Assembly: GCF_030247195.1 (NCBI RefSeq)
Contig: NC_080672.1
Span: forward strand, 311,762,127-311,826,126
DNA: 64,000 bases
Reading direction: 5' to 3'
From: Topomyia yanbarensis
Lineage: Eukaryota; Arthropoda; Insecta; Diptera; Culicidae
A program made the position numbers and the translations under genes. Each line of letters starts with the position of its first letter. The first letter of the stretch is position 1. Below are positions 36,358 to 49,500 of the stretch, piece by piece. The notes below the pieces were generated by a model that worked only from the letters and a program-made list of their open reading frames with translations, was not told the DNA's origin and made no database searches.

Positions 36358-36816
36358 CCTAAAGTCTTAATGAACGTCAGATTATGGTAAGTATTGGTGT
36401 GCAATACCAATTTCACCATTGATTCTTCTTATAGTTTGGTGTTGATTACCTAGTATGCTGATAAGTTTATGTGAGTAGATAATGAATCCGAAAATAAGTA
36501 TTATTCGTAATTTCCAGGCAATTAAGGAAGATTGAATGGCGCGTTCCCTGGGATTTAAAGGCGGGTAGGGCGGCAAAAAATGACGGCGGCAAATCGCCCA
36601 AATGTTGCATTTAAAATAACCACCTAATTGCCAGCAACGAAAAATGCATTATGAATGCCTATTTTGATGGAAGGAAATGCATTTAATTTCGCTGATTTTT
36701 AAAAATACCTCACAAGTGATCTGCCCTTAGGCTAACATTGAAGATACGTAAAGATACAAATAATTTGCTTTACAATATTGGATTATCACGACAACACCTT
36801 CCATTGAACTACATAC

Positions 36817-37090
36817 CACAGATAACAGACGTTTAGGCTAGAACAAAATTTCTTCAAAAACCTGTGTAAACTTTCAAATTGATAAACGTTGGAAATCCGT
36901 ATTTCACTATTGTCATCTGCGCAACTGTTTGCTACACGTGTTTGACAGCTGTACTCTAACTGCATCGTATCGATCACTGCGCCATCTACAAACGTTTGCC
37001 AAATGTGTTTCAGACGTCTGATTTATTCTGAATTTCAGTACCGAGTATTTACACACGATTCAAATCGAGCCTAAACGTCTGCTATCTGTG
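36817..37090. mobile_element. MITE, CACAGATAACAGAC termini, 7-bp target duplication
   Basis: CACAGATAACAGACGTTTAG and the inverse CTAAACGTCTGCTATCTGTG are flanked by TACATAC (36810-36816 and 37091-37097). Its first 16 bases resemble those of the MITE at 35942, so the two share an enzyme source. Confidence 0.85.
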
Positions 37091-38690
37091 TACATACCTA
37101 GATCCCTATCCTTTTGCTGTGATAACTGTCAAAAATGCTAACCCATGTGGCTAAATTCACTGTCAAGGAAGACCGATGGTGTCAAACGAGGACGTGTTCA
37201 CATTTTTTAGAAAATCAACAAAAATCATTCTGGAATTTCAAAGATTGAACATACAGGGTGTTTGGTTCATGAGTAAGAATCTCTCGAGGGGTGATTTACT
37301 GTCATAATTGGAGCAAAAAATCGTTCTACACATACCATCAAATCTCAACCGTTACAGAGTTATTGAACTTTTTGTGTAACAAATTGGTTTATCTTAAAAC
37401 ACCTCTAACTCAAAAAGTATACCTCGTATTTTAAATCTTTTAGTGCCTTTGGAAAGGTGAGAAAATTTTCCATTGAATAATGTTCTCATATCTCTCAGAT
37501 AATTAGTTTAAGTTACCTTTTAGTAGTAAAGTAGTTAAAAGCAGTGCGGTAAAATATCAATATCTAACGAAAATATTCGTTTCAAATAAAACTGCCAGTC
37601 TTTCACTGTAAGCATACCACCACTATATCAGTTGAGTTCTGCTGCCGTCTTCGTTTGAGTCACTCAGAGTTCACTGTCAATTGAATAACAGGTTCTGGTC
37701 ATTTGACGTTTTTGCCTGTTTAGTTTCTATTGAAAACCTACCTCACATTAGCACGGTCTCAGCTAATAGAAGTGAACCATTCCAATGAACCACTCACAAA
37801 TGAATATGAATGAACACTCACTAACATGAAAATAACTCCGACCAAGATAATAAATACATAGAGGGTAAAGGCTATGATAAGACGAGACAACTCAAGACAG
37901 ATACAGATAGGATTTTTTTTTCTCTGTATGAGTGAGATTGTCATTTTTTTCGATGAAGCTGATAAATCAGGAGGATATGGAAAGAAAAGAATAAACAAAT
38001 GACGTAGAGGGCTTTTCTGTTAATATAAGTTTTGTTTTGGTTTGGTAATAACTATTTTTACAAATAGTTTCGAGATAAAAAGAGTCCCTAAATAATCGAA
38101 ACGGAAGATTCGAGGTGAAACCCGGCCTTTTCTCTCTTTTCATCGTGGGCCAAAAAATCGGGATGCTCGTCCGGATGATTATGTTTACTACAAGTGGCCC
38201 GGCGGCCATGCTTAATTTTACAAGTATAAAATAAATACACTCACAAATGACAAATGTTCCGAACCTTTCTTTCTCTTCATTTTGGAACAGTTGTCTCTGT
38301 ATTTTTAGTTTTCTTACCGTTCTTGTACCCTGCTGAATAATAGTTGACAGATGACTGTATGCAGCTAGCGAGGTTGGCAGTGCAGCCAATTTCTTTGTCA
38401 TATTTAGATATGTTTCTATAATACACATACTAATGACCGTTTTATTAACTTACATTTCTTCAAAATGTATCTGGAACTAATCAATCCAACTTTTTATCAC
38501 ATAATACATATTACATTATATTACAGATTTATAGCATAGCTTACTACGAAAATTGCTTTCTGTTATAATCTTGTTATTTCATTCTGGTCGGGTAGTTGCT
38601 TTGTCTTGTCTTAGGAGTAAACGGTTGAACTCGTTAAAGGTTCAACATGATAGATAACAAAAACCGATGGTTAAAGTCATTTTAAATGAA

Positions 38691-38997
38691 GGCGCAGTTG
38701 TTTGAGTGGTACGCGTGACAGCCACCCGAGATTTTTCTGAGGTGGAAATTCTTCCTTCAGAAGGGAAGTAAAGCCGTTGTTTCCCGGTCCATGAGTTGAT
38801 GGGTCGATATCTAGTTACTAACAAATATCCTCCTCCCGTGATACTTGTGGAGTGCGCAGTATCAGTATATACGGCCTCTAGTAATACCAAGTATCGGACT
38901 AACGTTCCTTCCGCGATCTACGTTCGGGCCTGGCCGGCGCCGGTTTTGATCAATAAACACTTTAGGATTATCAGGAGTTGCACATTGAAAGATGTTA
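38691..38997 (+). mobile_element. tRNA-derived SINE (family B)
   Basis: It begins GGCGCAGTTGTTTGAGTGGT (A-box-like) and runs through GAGATTTTTCTGAGGTGGAA, CGGTCCATGAGTTGATGG, GTGGAGTGCGCAGTATCAGT, CGCGATCTACGTTCGGGCCT and GTTGCACATTGAAAG. The B-box part present in the copy at 56586-57026 is missing here. Confidence 0.65.
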
Positions 38998-39179
38998 CCC
39001 TAACCCCAAGCATAATTATCTACTGATTCCCTGTGCAACTTCAGCTAGTCCAGATCGATGACTGAGTGGCAGCCTGGGGGGGTCGCACAAGGTCAAGCGC
39101 AAGCTCAATCTCGATGGTTACAGTCATTTTAAAATCAGATATGAGAGCAACATGGATTCTATTTAAAAGGAATTGAGCT

Positions 39180-39445
39180 ATTGTGAAATCCAAGATGGCG
39201 GTTTTTGGTTACCAAGCAGTGAACAGTAAAGACAACTATCAATTTGGGTATCATTTAAAGTAGTCATAAAATACCGGAATTTATTAATTTAGGCAATTTT
39301 GAAAACAAAGATGGCGTTTTCCGTTAACCACCAAAGCGAAAACCATAATCAAAATATATCTATATCGCTTTTGCAAAGCTGGTCAATAGATGACGGAAAC
39401 TGATGATTGAGGACATTTTGCAATCCATCCAATATGGCGACTTTT
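39180..39445 (+). repeat. Three decayed modules related to the 117-bp unit
   Basis: GTGAAATCCAAGATGGCGGT with GGTTACC and TATCATTT, then AAACAAAGATGGCGTTTTCC, then CAATCCATCCAATATGGCGA with GGTTACTT follow the order of the unit at 26395-27450 at 115-125-bp spacing, heavily diverged. Confidence 0.6.
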
Positions 39446-41671
39446 GGTTACTTCAAATCAACAAACCCACCACACCATCGATATGACCTGTTTATAGCAT
39501 TCATATCGAGCAAAATCTTTTCGAATTCTTCCTGAAAGAAAACATCGACTATGCTCGTGTCTGTAGATTGTGCTCGTAATGGGTTGCTATAGAGCCAGTG
39601 TAGAAGTGTTTACTCCTTTACCATGTCATTGGAATTGTGTACAGGAAAATATTGGTAGAGGGGCAAAGAAAATAGCTGAATTACATATTTGATTTTAGCA
39701 ATGAATTTGCAGATTCGTACAACTATGATATCATACTGCGGCTATCATATTTATTTTTCAACATTTCTTAAATTCGCAGATTTCAGATGAAAAATAATGA
39801 ATCTAGTAATAACAGCTTGTTGGAACTGGTTGCAATGAAAAACGTATTTGGTAGCACGTTCATCTCTATTATAATTTGGTTGCAAATTTGATTCTGATGA
39901 ATAGGCTGTGATAAAAATGTTGGATTGATTAGTACCATCTAAATTTTGGCGAAATGTGTTAACGACCATTATTATGTGTATTATAGTAACATCTAAATAT
40001 GGCAAAGAAATTGGCTGCACTGCCAACCTCGCTAGCTGCATACACTCATCTGTCATCAGGCACAAGAAAGGCAAGATAACCAAAAATACGAAGTCAGTTG
40101 TCTCTTTTTGTCTTAGGTTTACCCGGACTGGTGCTCACTGGGTAAATTGAAAGCGGATCTATTCATTTGAGAGAATCAAACGAAGGAAGTTGACTATGAA
40201 TTGCGACTCATTTGAAAGCGACGGTGAGTGAAGAGCCATGAACCGAGCTTCAGATCAACAGCAACTGATGCGTTAAATGAATATGAATGCTACCGTAGAC
40301 GACTGATTGACTGCGTTCATTCAGATTCGATTGAATGAAATGAAATTTTACTGCACTGGTTAAAAGTTAGTGTTTTTGATGAGGTTTTTGTTAATTTTCT
40401 CAAAATAAGGAATTATGATTATAGCAATATTTATTGTCCAAAAGTTGGGTTTGAGGACGATTCATAATTTGTTCTTCAGCATAATATTCCTACCTCTTCT
40501 CGTTTCCTTGTAATTTGACTTCTAAACTTTTCCTTTAATTGATTTGCAATTTCTTAAATGACTCTAATCTAAAAAATATGCTTTATATCGCTATTATCAG
40601 GGCTTCATTGGAAAGCTGAGAAAATTTCCTTTCGATGTATGTACAGATATCTTTTAGTTAAGTGTACTACATGACTTTTTACTAGTAAAATAACTCAAAA
40701 AATGCGTTTTTTTTTCTAATTATTCTAATTATTAATCAACTAAATTTATCGTCATTATTGTTCATTTGGTGCCCCTTGATATTCTCTACAACTTGTTATT
40801 TGACACTTTATCCCTATCGCTTTTCATTTCGCTGCCTCATCACAAATGCAGCGGGTTCGAAATTGTTGTTTTGCATATGAAACGAGAAGATAAAAATGAT
40901 TTTGCTTCGAAACTAAAAGAGATAATTGAATGGAGTCAAAGGAAGAATTGTAGAACTTTCTGAGATGCATTAATTCCATGATAATAATGGTGAAGTTTAT
41001 TATTTACTATTTTAAGAAAATAACGAAAATGCAAATAATAACACTAACTTTAAACTAATTAACTTCTAAAAGAATACTAAATTCACTTAACTGTAAGGTA
41101 TTAAAACATTTTTCTCTGCAAAATTTTCCTGGCTTTCTAATAAAAATAAGAAAAGGTACAATAAGTGCCATATTTTTTCAATAAGAGCTAGTATTAGTGA
41201 ATATGAGATAAAAATATCCAAGCTCAATAACCCAAACACATGAAAACAAGACAAGATAAGTGTATCATGTCAAAGAACAAATTATACAACTGTTCAAGAC
41301 TAACAATTTGAATTATTAAAATAGTGATGTTGACTATTAAGATTTTCGCGAAGTGAACGAAAAATCGATCAAAATCGTTAAATTTTAAATAAATTACTGT
41401 GAAAAGTTTACTTAACCTCATTAGCTGAAACATTTGAGGACATTTTTCAGTGGAAAATTTTCCCACCTATCCAATGGATCTAGAAGATTTTAAATACAAA
41501 GTATATTTTTTGAGTTAGAGCTATTTTAAGACAATTAAGTTTTTAACACAAAAAGTTCAATAACTTATTAACGGTTGAGATTTAATGGTATGTGTAGAAC
41601 GATTTTTTTCTCCAAATATGACAGTCAATCATCCCTCGAGAGGTTCTTAACCATGAACCAAACACCCTGTA

Positions 41672-42093
41672 TATGAGCGACCGAAAATAAAAGTCGCAAG
41701 GATAGAACATGCTTTGTAAAACCCGTTTCAAACATATAGAATATAAAAATCGGAAATAAACTTTCAAGAATAATAATCGGACAGAAATCCTTCAGTATAA
41801 GAATCGCTTAAAAAGTTCTCACCCGTAAAACTCGGCAAGGATGAACCTCCAGTATAAAAATTGTTCAAAAATAAATGAATCGTTCGTAGGAGTATCCGTG
41901 TATCTTGATGTTCAAGATTAAAAGTCGGCCAAAAAAAAAACTTTGTAAAAATCGGATATATTTTTTCCGGTTTTTTTCACTGAAGGTTTTTTTTATCCAA
42001 CTCTTACAAAGGAATGTCCCAGTCCGATTTTTACGCTTGAAGTTTATATCCGGTTCTGTCTGTCCTTGTGACTTTTATTTTCGGTCGCTCATA
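41672..42093. mobile_element. MITE, TATGAGCGACC termini
   Basis: TATGAGCGACCGAAAATAAA and the inverse TTTATTTTCGGTCGCTCATA are flanked by TA (41670-41671, shared with the neighbouring element, and 42094-42095). Inside, AATCGG/ATAAAAATCG-like motifs recur every 30-40 bp. Confidence 0.82.
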
Positions 42094-42095
42094 TA

Positions 42096-43146
42096 TTTGT
42101 ATATTTAGAAATGTGAGTTCCATCAGTTTATGAAATAAAAGGATAATTTTATTCTGGTAAGCGTGAGTGGCGGTTACGCTTACCACCCAACCACCGCACC
42201 GTGTTTCCAAATAGACAAAAACGAGATCGAAAGTTTTGACCACGAAAAAACGATTTCCGAGCTATAGTGTCTTCAGCAAAGTTTGTCTATAAAATATTCC
42301 CCATCTTATTATTACTATTATTATTATTAGTATTAATTTGATGATTAATCCCCCTAAAGCTGAGAAGCAAATTTTTGTTTGCTCATTTAAAAAAAATTAT
42401 TCAGCAAAGTTTTTGGGAATATAATTAGACACAACTTTGCCGAAGAGACTATGTATCTATCTTTTGATTTTAATACACATTTGTGGAGTTTTCTATGATA
42501 CACCCATGAAAATCCCTTTTTTTCAAAATAACTTTTCAAGGTGATTTTTTAGAATTTCAAAATTTTCTAAGATTTTGTTCGGCATAAAAAAATGCACAAT
42601 TTTTGTTACGCAGGTTTATTTCTATCTCTTATATCTAAGGTGTTATCGAAAGATTTAGTGCCAAAAAGCAACATTTTGGTATGAAATAACACTTCAATCC
42701 GAAAATTTCCGCAGACAAAGCCATATTCATTCGAATCTATAAAGCAAACGCTATCAAATCCAGGGATAACCATTTGTCGCATGCTGTCTCTTGCATGCAA
42801 AAATATATATTCAAAAAACGACTATAAAACCCTTTTACAAGGTCATTCAAAAATTACATCACACATTTAAGAGTAAAAGGAGGAATTATGAAGCATGTTG
42901 TTACACGGGGGAGCGATAGGAACGGAAGGGGTTAACATAGCTTACATTGCAGTGACTGTCTTGTAGTTATAATCTCTTTTATCTGACATGCTCGCGCAAT
43001 TGCACGCTGAAAGAAATTTGTACAAGTACGTTGTGCTGGTTCGATGAGAACTCGAAAGATGGTGTTGGAATCACTAAAATGATGTTGACTAAGGTTTGTT
43101 CGTGTAATCTGACAGTGGGCTATCTTGTACTTGATCATCTTTGCTT
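42096..43146. other. Non-coding AT-rich DNA
   Basis: Contains a short palindrome (GGTAAGCGTGAGTGGCGGTT then ACGCTTACC, about 42155-42185), an ATT-rich tract near 42308 and a decayed repeat near 42840-42960. No gene seen. Confidence 0.45.
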
Positions 43147-43222
43147 GTACGCAGCTCACCTGCGTTCGATTCCCAACCCCGTATATAGGTTTAGAGATTT
43201 TTATTCTATTCTATTCTAACCC
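43147..43222 (+). mobile_element. SINE family A, 5'-truncated piece
   Basis: TTGTACGCAGCTCACCTGCG then GTTCGATTCCCAACCCCG (B box) and TTTAGAGATTTTTATTC match the SINE at 4565-4728. The 5' tRNA-like A box is missing. Confidence 0.65.
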
Positions 43223-43278
43223 ATACACAGCCAGTATTGAAAAGCATCCATATAGGTTTATATATATATATATATATA

Positions 43279-45068
<1,790 letters not shown>

Positions 45069-45071
45069 AAA

Positions 45072-45165
45072 CTATCGTTATATAGTTTAGAGATTTGTCC
45101 AAAAAGAAACTTCTCTAATCCGAAAAGAAGCGAATGACCCTAAGGTTAAAACCTCTATGCAAAAA
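45072..45165 (+). mobile_element. SINE family A, 3' part
   Basis: TATAGTTTAGAGATTTGTCC, CGAATGACCCTAAGGTTAAA, ACCTCTATG and an A-run match the 3' part of the SINE at 4565-4728. With 43147-43222 it probably represents one SINE that was split by the microsatellite and the 1.6-kb element. Confidence 0.6.
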
Positions 45166-45855
45166 AAAAATTAAAAAATAAACCATTTGAAATTTTGTGA
45201 ACGATATTTAGTATTAACTAGAAACATTGATATTAAATAAGCTAAAAAAACATTACTTGTCCTGAATACATTTCAATACTCCTATGTTCATTCGAAATTA
45301 CGTAATGCAAAAATAGCATAGCAAAAACGATCGTACTCATCATGGGAGGCTGATACCGTGAAATCTTTTTATGCAATAGTATTGTTCACTGCACACCTGG
45401 TCATGTCCTTACGAACGCCAAATGGAAGGAAATGTTAGTTGAATACCTACTTAAGAATATGCGGGAAATCCACGCAATCTCCATAAGTATTACAGATGTT
45501 ATAATTGGTTTGTAGGGAAGGAAAATGGGATGTGGGTTTGGAGTAATTTATATAATATTCAACTAAATGGATAATAAAAATTAATTATATATTAGATTCA
45601 TCTCACCAAATTCAGGAACCACCGTTATGCTACTTTTTTCTAGCATTCCACTCAGATAAAGCTGACGAAGAAGGAATCGATGACGCAATAGGTTACTGTG
45701 CCCTAATTCATCTTAGCTCCTGTATTCATCCCGCCCATCTGAGTACATTACATAGAGTGTTTGCTATCTCTATTCAACGCATTAGGCCAAATGGTAGGAT
45801 GAATAAGGGTGCGTTGTACTCGACTTTTTGTTCCGCTCAAACGCAAGTATTTTAA

Positions 45856-46029
45856 ACGGACCCTACACGAGCAGAAATATTGACAATAAATCATATATTG
45901 ATCAATATATTGATGGTGTAAGGTAATCTTGAAAATATTGATTCCGTAGAATTTGAATGGGATTGATGGATTGAAGGAGTCTTGTCAATATATTTATTGA
46001 CAATATTTCTGTCTCGTGTAGGGTCCGCT
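45856..46029 (+). mobile_element. MITE, CGGACCCTACACGAG termini, copy 1
   Basis: CGGACCCTACACGAGCAGAA and the inverse TCTCGTGTAGGGTCCG enclose TATTGATCAATATATTGATG. The flanks TTA|A and T|TTA compared with the empty site at 54850-54865 indicate a 3-bp TTA duplication, as in PIF/Harbinger MITEs. Confidence 0.8.
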
Positions 46030-46070
46030 TTACATTTCTCAAACCACATTTTTTATGTTACTGCTTCTTA

Positions 46071-46235
46071 AGCGGACCCTACACGAGACAGCAATATTGT
46101 CAATAAATATATGCTTCAATCCATCAATCCCATTTAAATTCAACAGAATCAATATTTTCAAGATGACCTTACACCATCAATATATTGATCAATGTATGAT
46201 CTATTGTCAATATTTCTGCTCGTGTAGAGTCCGCT
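46071..46235 (-). mobile_element. MITE, CGGACCCTACACGAG termini, copy 2 (inverted)
   Basis: The same element as 45856-46029 in the opposite orientation, 41 bp away (CGGACCCTACACGAGACAGC ... TTCTGCTCGTGTAGAGTCCG). It was inserted at TTA, with the empty counterpart near 54813-54822. Confidence 0.8.
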
Positions 46236-46262
46236 ATAGAAACGAACAAGACCAATGTACTG

Positions 46263-46420
46263 GATACTAAGATGTGGCAATGCTATATTGCTCTCTCGCT
46301 CAATTTCTGTAACTTTATTACGTAATAAAGTTCAACTCCATATATTTTCCATATATCTGCTGTTCACGTGCTTTACAGAGATCGAGCGAGAGAGCAATAG
46401 CATTGCCACACCTTAGTATC
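46263..46420. mobile_element. 158-bp palindromic MITE, GATACTAAG termini
   Basis: GATACTAAGATGTGGCAATG and the inverse CATTGCCACACCTTAGTATC form ~48-bp arms that include TTGCTCTCTCGCTC and GAGCGAGAGAGCAA. Confidence 0.8.
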
Positions 46421-46530
46421 AACCTCATTGGAACAAGACTGCTGATACAAATTTTAGCGTAATCCAGTCATTGTGTATCGAGCTACAATCAAAATAGTGT
46501 GACATCCTGACTAATGAGATAAATTAGGGC

Positions 46531-49500
46531 ACGTCTAGCCTAGCAGTTTTCAAATTTTCGTTCACCTTTAGTCAAAACATTCTTCTCAGTATAGGAGGGC
46601 ACCTATCTGTTCACTCGATATTCGACTGTATACCAGATTCGGCCCACAGATCACTTTATTTTGTACGCACAAAGGACTTGCAAACGCGTCCCGTATAAAT
46701 AAATACCATTCCAGACACCTTTGGAACCATTTCCAAACTATTCATTTAATACTCACCATATTGGGAATACTACTGCTATATTCCACCATTATAATTGAAC
46801 TATTATACTACCATACTCATTTTAGTTACCATTTCCAATACCTTCCGTGTATCATATATTGGAGATTTGTATACTACATTGTACTTTTGCGCTAGAGGTT
46901 AATATTGCTCTGGTGGTCTTTGTTATTCGCATATCTGTTCACGCTGCTCCAAAAACCTGTAGTTTAACATGATCAAAAATCATCGTCTTGCAATATTACG
47001 GCGATAGCTCAGTTGGATAAAGCGACAGTCCAGTTAGTCTCAACCTAGCTCTCATCAGAAGATTGCGTGTAACAAAATGAAATTTCATCAATCGATAGAA
47101 TTGAAATGTGAAAGGGAGGACTTTTTTCAGCGCCAATATTTTATACATCGCTAGATCTAAAATATGCATGCCACCATAATCTGTATAGTTCTTGAATAGT
47201 ATGTTGTCAAAATGTATATGGAAAATCGCATATTTTGGTATGGTGACTGTTCTTAACGACCCGTTGTTTGTATGGTCGAGCATGGAAAAACGACACTGGT
47301 TATGTTCGACATTATACTAGGCAATGGTTAATCTATTGTTGCACGAACTGTATTGAAAATGGTTTTTCGACGTTTGATACAATGGTTGGCATATGGTACA
47401 GATTTATGCGGGGGGGGGGGGGTCTCTCCATGAACAAAATGTCGAAATTTTCTTTACCTACACACCCGCCTAGTCCCTAGTACGTAATAAATTCTTCAAA
47501 AAAAACTATCTCTGGTAAAAGCATGTTACGTAACGTTTTAGCTTGCTCCCTCTCCCCCATATATCACAACATGTCACATTTTCACCAACCCCCTTCCTCA
47601 GTGCTACGTAATTTATGAATGGCCCTAATTAGATTATCTGAATCGCAGAATAAATTCTTCTTTTTTTTTGAGTTCGCTAGCCGTGCATTGAAGAATGCCT
47701 AAAACTCTGAACTAGGCCCCGTCGAGTCCAGTCCGTCATCTGTCCGTCTCGTCCTGTCGTGTCTGGGGCTTCCAGGTTACATGCATTCACCAGACGAGAC
47801 TAGCTTATGTCAGCTTAATTGTGCACTGGTTTCGTAGAATCGAGGAGATCATCGAAATGATAGATCCTACGAGTGAATGCACTTGGCCCAGTCACCTGTC
47901 GAGCATTTGTATATTTGCGTGTGTGAATGTTTACGTGTGTATGGGAAGTGTTGCAAGTTGAGATATGTGTGTTACCTGTAAATAATATGTTAATACAAAT
48001 ATGCATGATGTTAAAATAAGACATGTGTAATATGCTACTTACAGTTTGTTGTTCGTTCCTACTTATCTGATTCAATTGAGTATGAAAGTACATCTCAATT
48101 TTTCTAAAACCTGGCGACGTCTGATGGCAGCGAATAGTCATTGTTGACAGCAATGTTGCCCTTTTATGTTAAATTATCTCGGAGAAGTCATCAGAGGAAT
48201 ATGACGCATGAGACCGAAAATAAATAAAATAAAAAGTAGAGTGAGTACTGTTATTGAGCATGAGCATGAGCATGATGACCGCACAATTCGTAGTTGCTAC
48301 TCCGTGATTGACCAGAACAAGCGAAATTGCACAGAGAATCAACAGATGGGGCCTGGGAGTAGCTATCCACCATCAATGTACAAGTCTCGAGAGTTCTATT
48401 CTTTAAAATGTCAATAACGGCGCCGGCCACGTCCTTACAGTCATCGGGGAAGGAAAAGAATATTAGTGTGGTAAACGTTGTTATGGAGACCGTGTATACC
48501 TCTGCATCTTCACGTTTGCCACGGGAAGGAGTTTTTGTTAGTGGGATGGGGTAAAGCGTTACACAAATCTGGATTCACCTTGATAAGTGATACGATTATG
48601 CAACTCTCAGAGATGTTATCATGTGTTTGTTATTTGTTAGAATTTATGATAGATTTATCGTTTGTTGAATTAATTCGAAAATACTTGATTTGTGAAAAAT
48701 GCAACTTCAACTCCGGGCAACCGGTTGCCGGGAGTGTTGCCTATACTTGAATGAATCAATTTTTTTTTCAGATGGCATGCACACGAATTTATTATTCCCT
48801 GTTTCATCTTTCCGGCAAAACACGACCATTCAAGAAAAATACAATATAACATAAAGCCTAGATCAAGATTTAGTAACATAACATTTATGGATTACCATCA
48901 TTGATACTACTACAAGTAATGAAACGACAATTATATAAATTGCTTTTTCTTCACGAACGATTTAATAAAATACAGACTTTCATGCAATCGATATTCGCGC
49001 GGGTTTTTATGCTAGCTGGAATGCATTTTGAGCGGTATAAAGCAAGCACCACCTAAGTCCCTAAAACGACCGACTTTGTATGTCCGATATACAACCGATG
49101 ACGCGCGCTTTTTTACGCTAGCCACTCCGAATTGAGGCAACACCGAAGGCAAGGAGAAGAATGCAATCTACTGATTGAAGCTAAAATAAGCAGAATTTGT
49201 AAAAAATGAAGCAGAGAATCATGTTCTTGTCTTTTCCCAACACAATACTAATATTATAATTAATATTCAATATTGTATGTTACATCTATAATCAATCTGT
49301 TACATATATAATTCAGAATGAAATAATTTCGAAAAATGTTATATAATTTCAGTGAGCATTGAAGACACATAGAATGGAATACTATACTGATCATATCAAC
49401 GAAATACTCGAGAGCATTAATTATCTCGGCAATCGCAATACCTATTCCACGTGGGTCTAAAGAGCATACATTACACTGTCCATCTCTCCTCCCCCCCCCT

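Larger units (their letters stand above)
37542..40358. mobile_element. hAT-like element nested in copy 1
   Basis: The ends CAGTGCGGTAAAAT and ATTTTACTGCACTG are inverted with one mismatch. Both are flanked by GTTAAAAG (37534-37541 and 40359-40366), an 8-bp duplication absent from the intact sister copy. The 2817-bp interior carries a SINE (38691-38997), three decayed modules related to the 117-bp unit (39180-39445), and an inverted pair around GGCAGTGCAGCCAATTTCTT. It also carries a stretch (37990-38240) that resembles 29935-30080 in inverse. There is no transposase. Confidence 0.88.
37254..41669 (-). mobile_element. TA-flanked 1.6-kb element, copy 1, split by an insertion
   Basis: The ends CAGGGTGTTTGGTTCATGAG and its inverse (AACCATGAACCAAACACCCTG, one change) are flanked by TA (37252-37253, 41670-41671). 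It is the reverse-orientation partner of 43279-44875; matching features include the shared 80-codon frame (41224-41466 here, 43482-43724 there). Removing the hAT-like insertion and its duplicated 8-mer leaves 1591 bp against 1597 bp for the intact copy. The TA flank and CAGGGTG ends suit an IS630/Tc1/mariner-type non-autonomous element. The interior is a series of degenerate modules in alternating orientation (GAAAATTTTC next to CCTTTCCAATGG-like motifs). Confidence 0.88.
45702..46530 (-). mobile_element. Old repeat element carrying three younger MITEs
   Basis: Related in inverse to 54700-55014. Shared blocks include GTTACTGTGCCCTAATTCAT, GGATGAATAAGGGTGCGTTG, GCTCAAACGC, CAATCAAAATAGTGTGACAT and CCTGACTAATGAGATAA. 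The copy is expanded by MITE insertions at 45856-46029, 46071-46235 and 46263-46420. A further relative lies at about 29225-29300. Confidence 0.7.

Noticed and set aside
47000..47075. Possible functional tRNA gene
   Set aside because: Only the acceptor/D-arm half fits; no anticodon stem or GGTTCRA B box follows.
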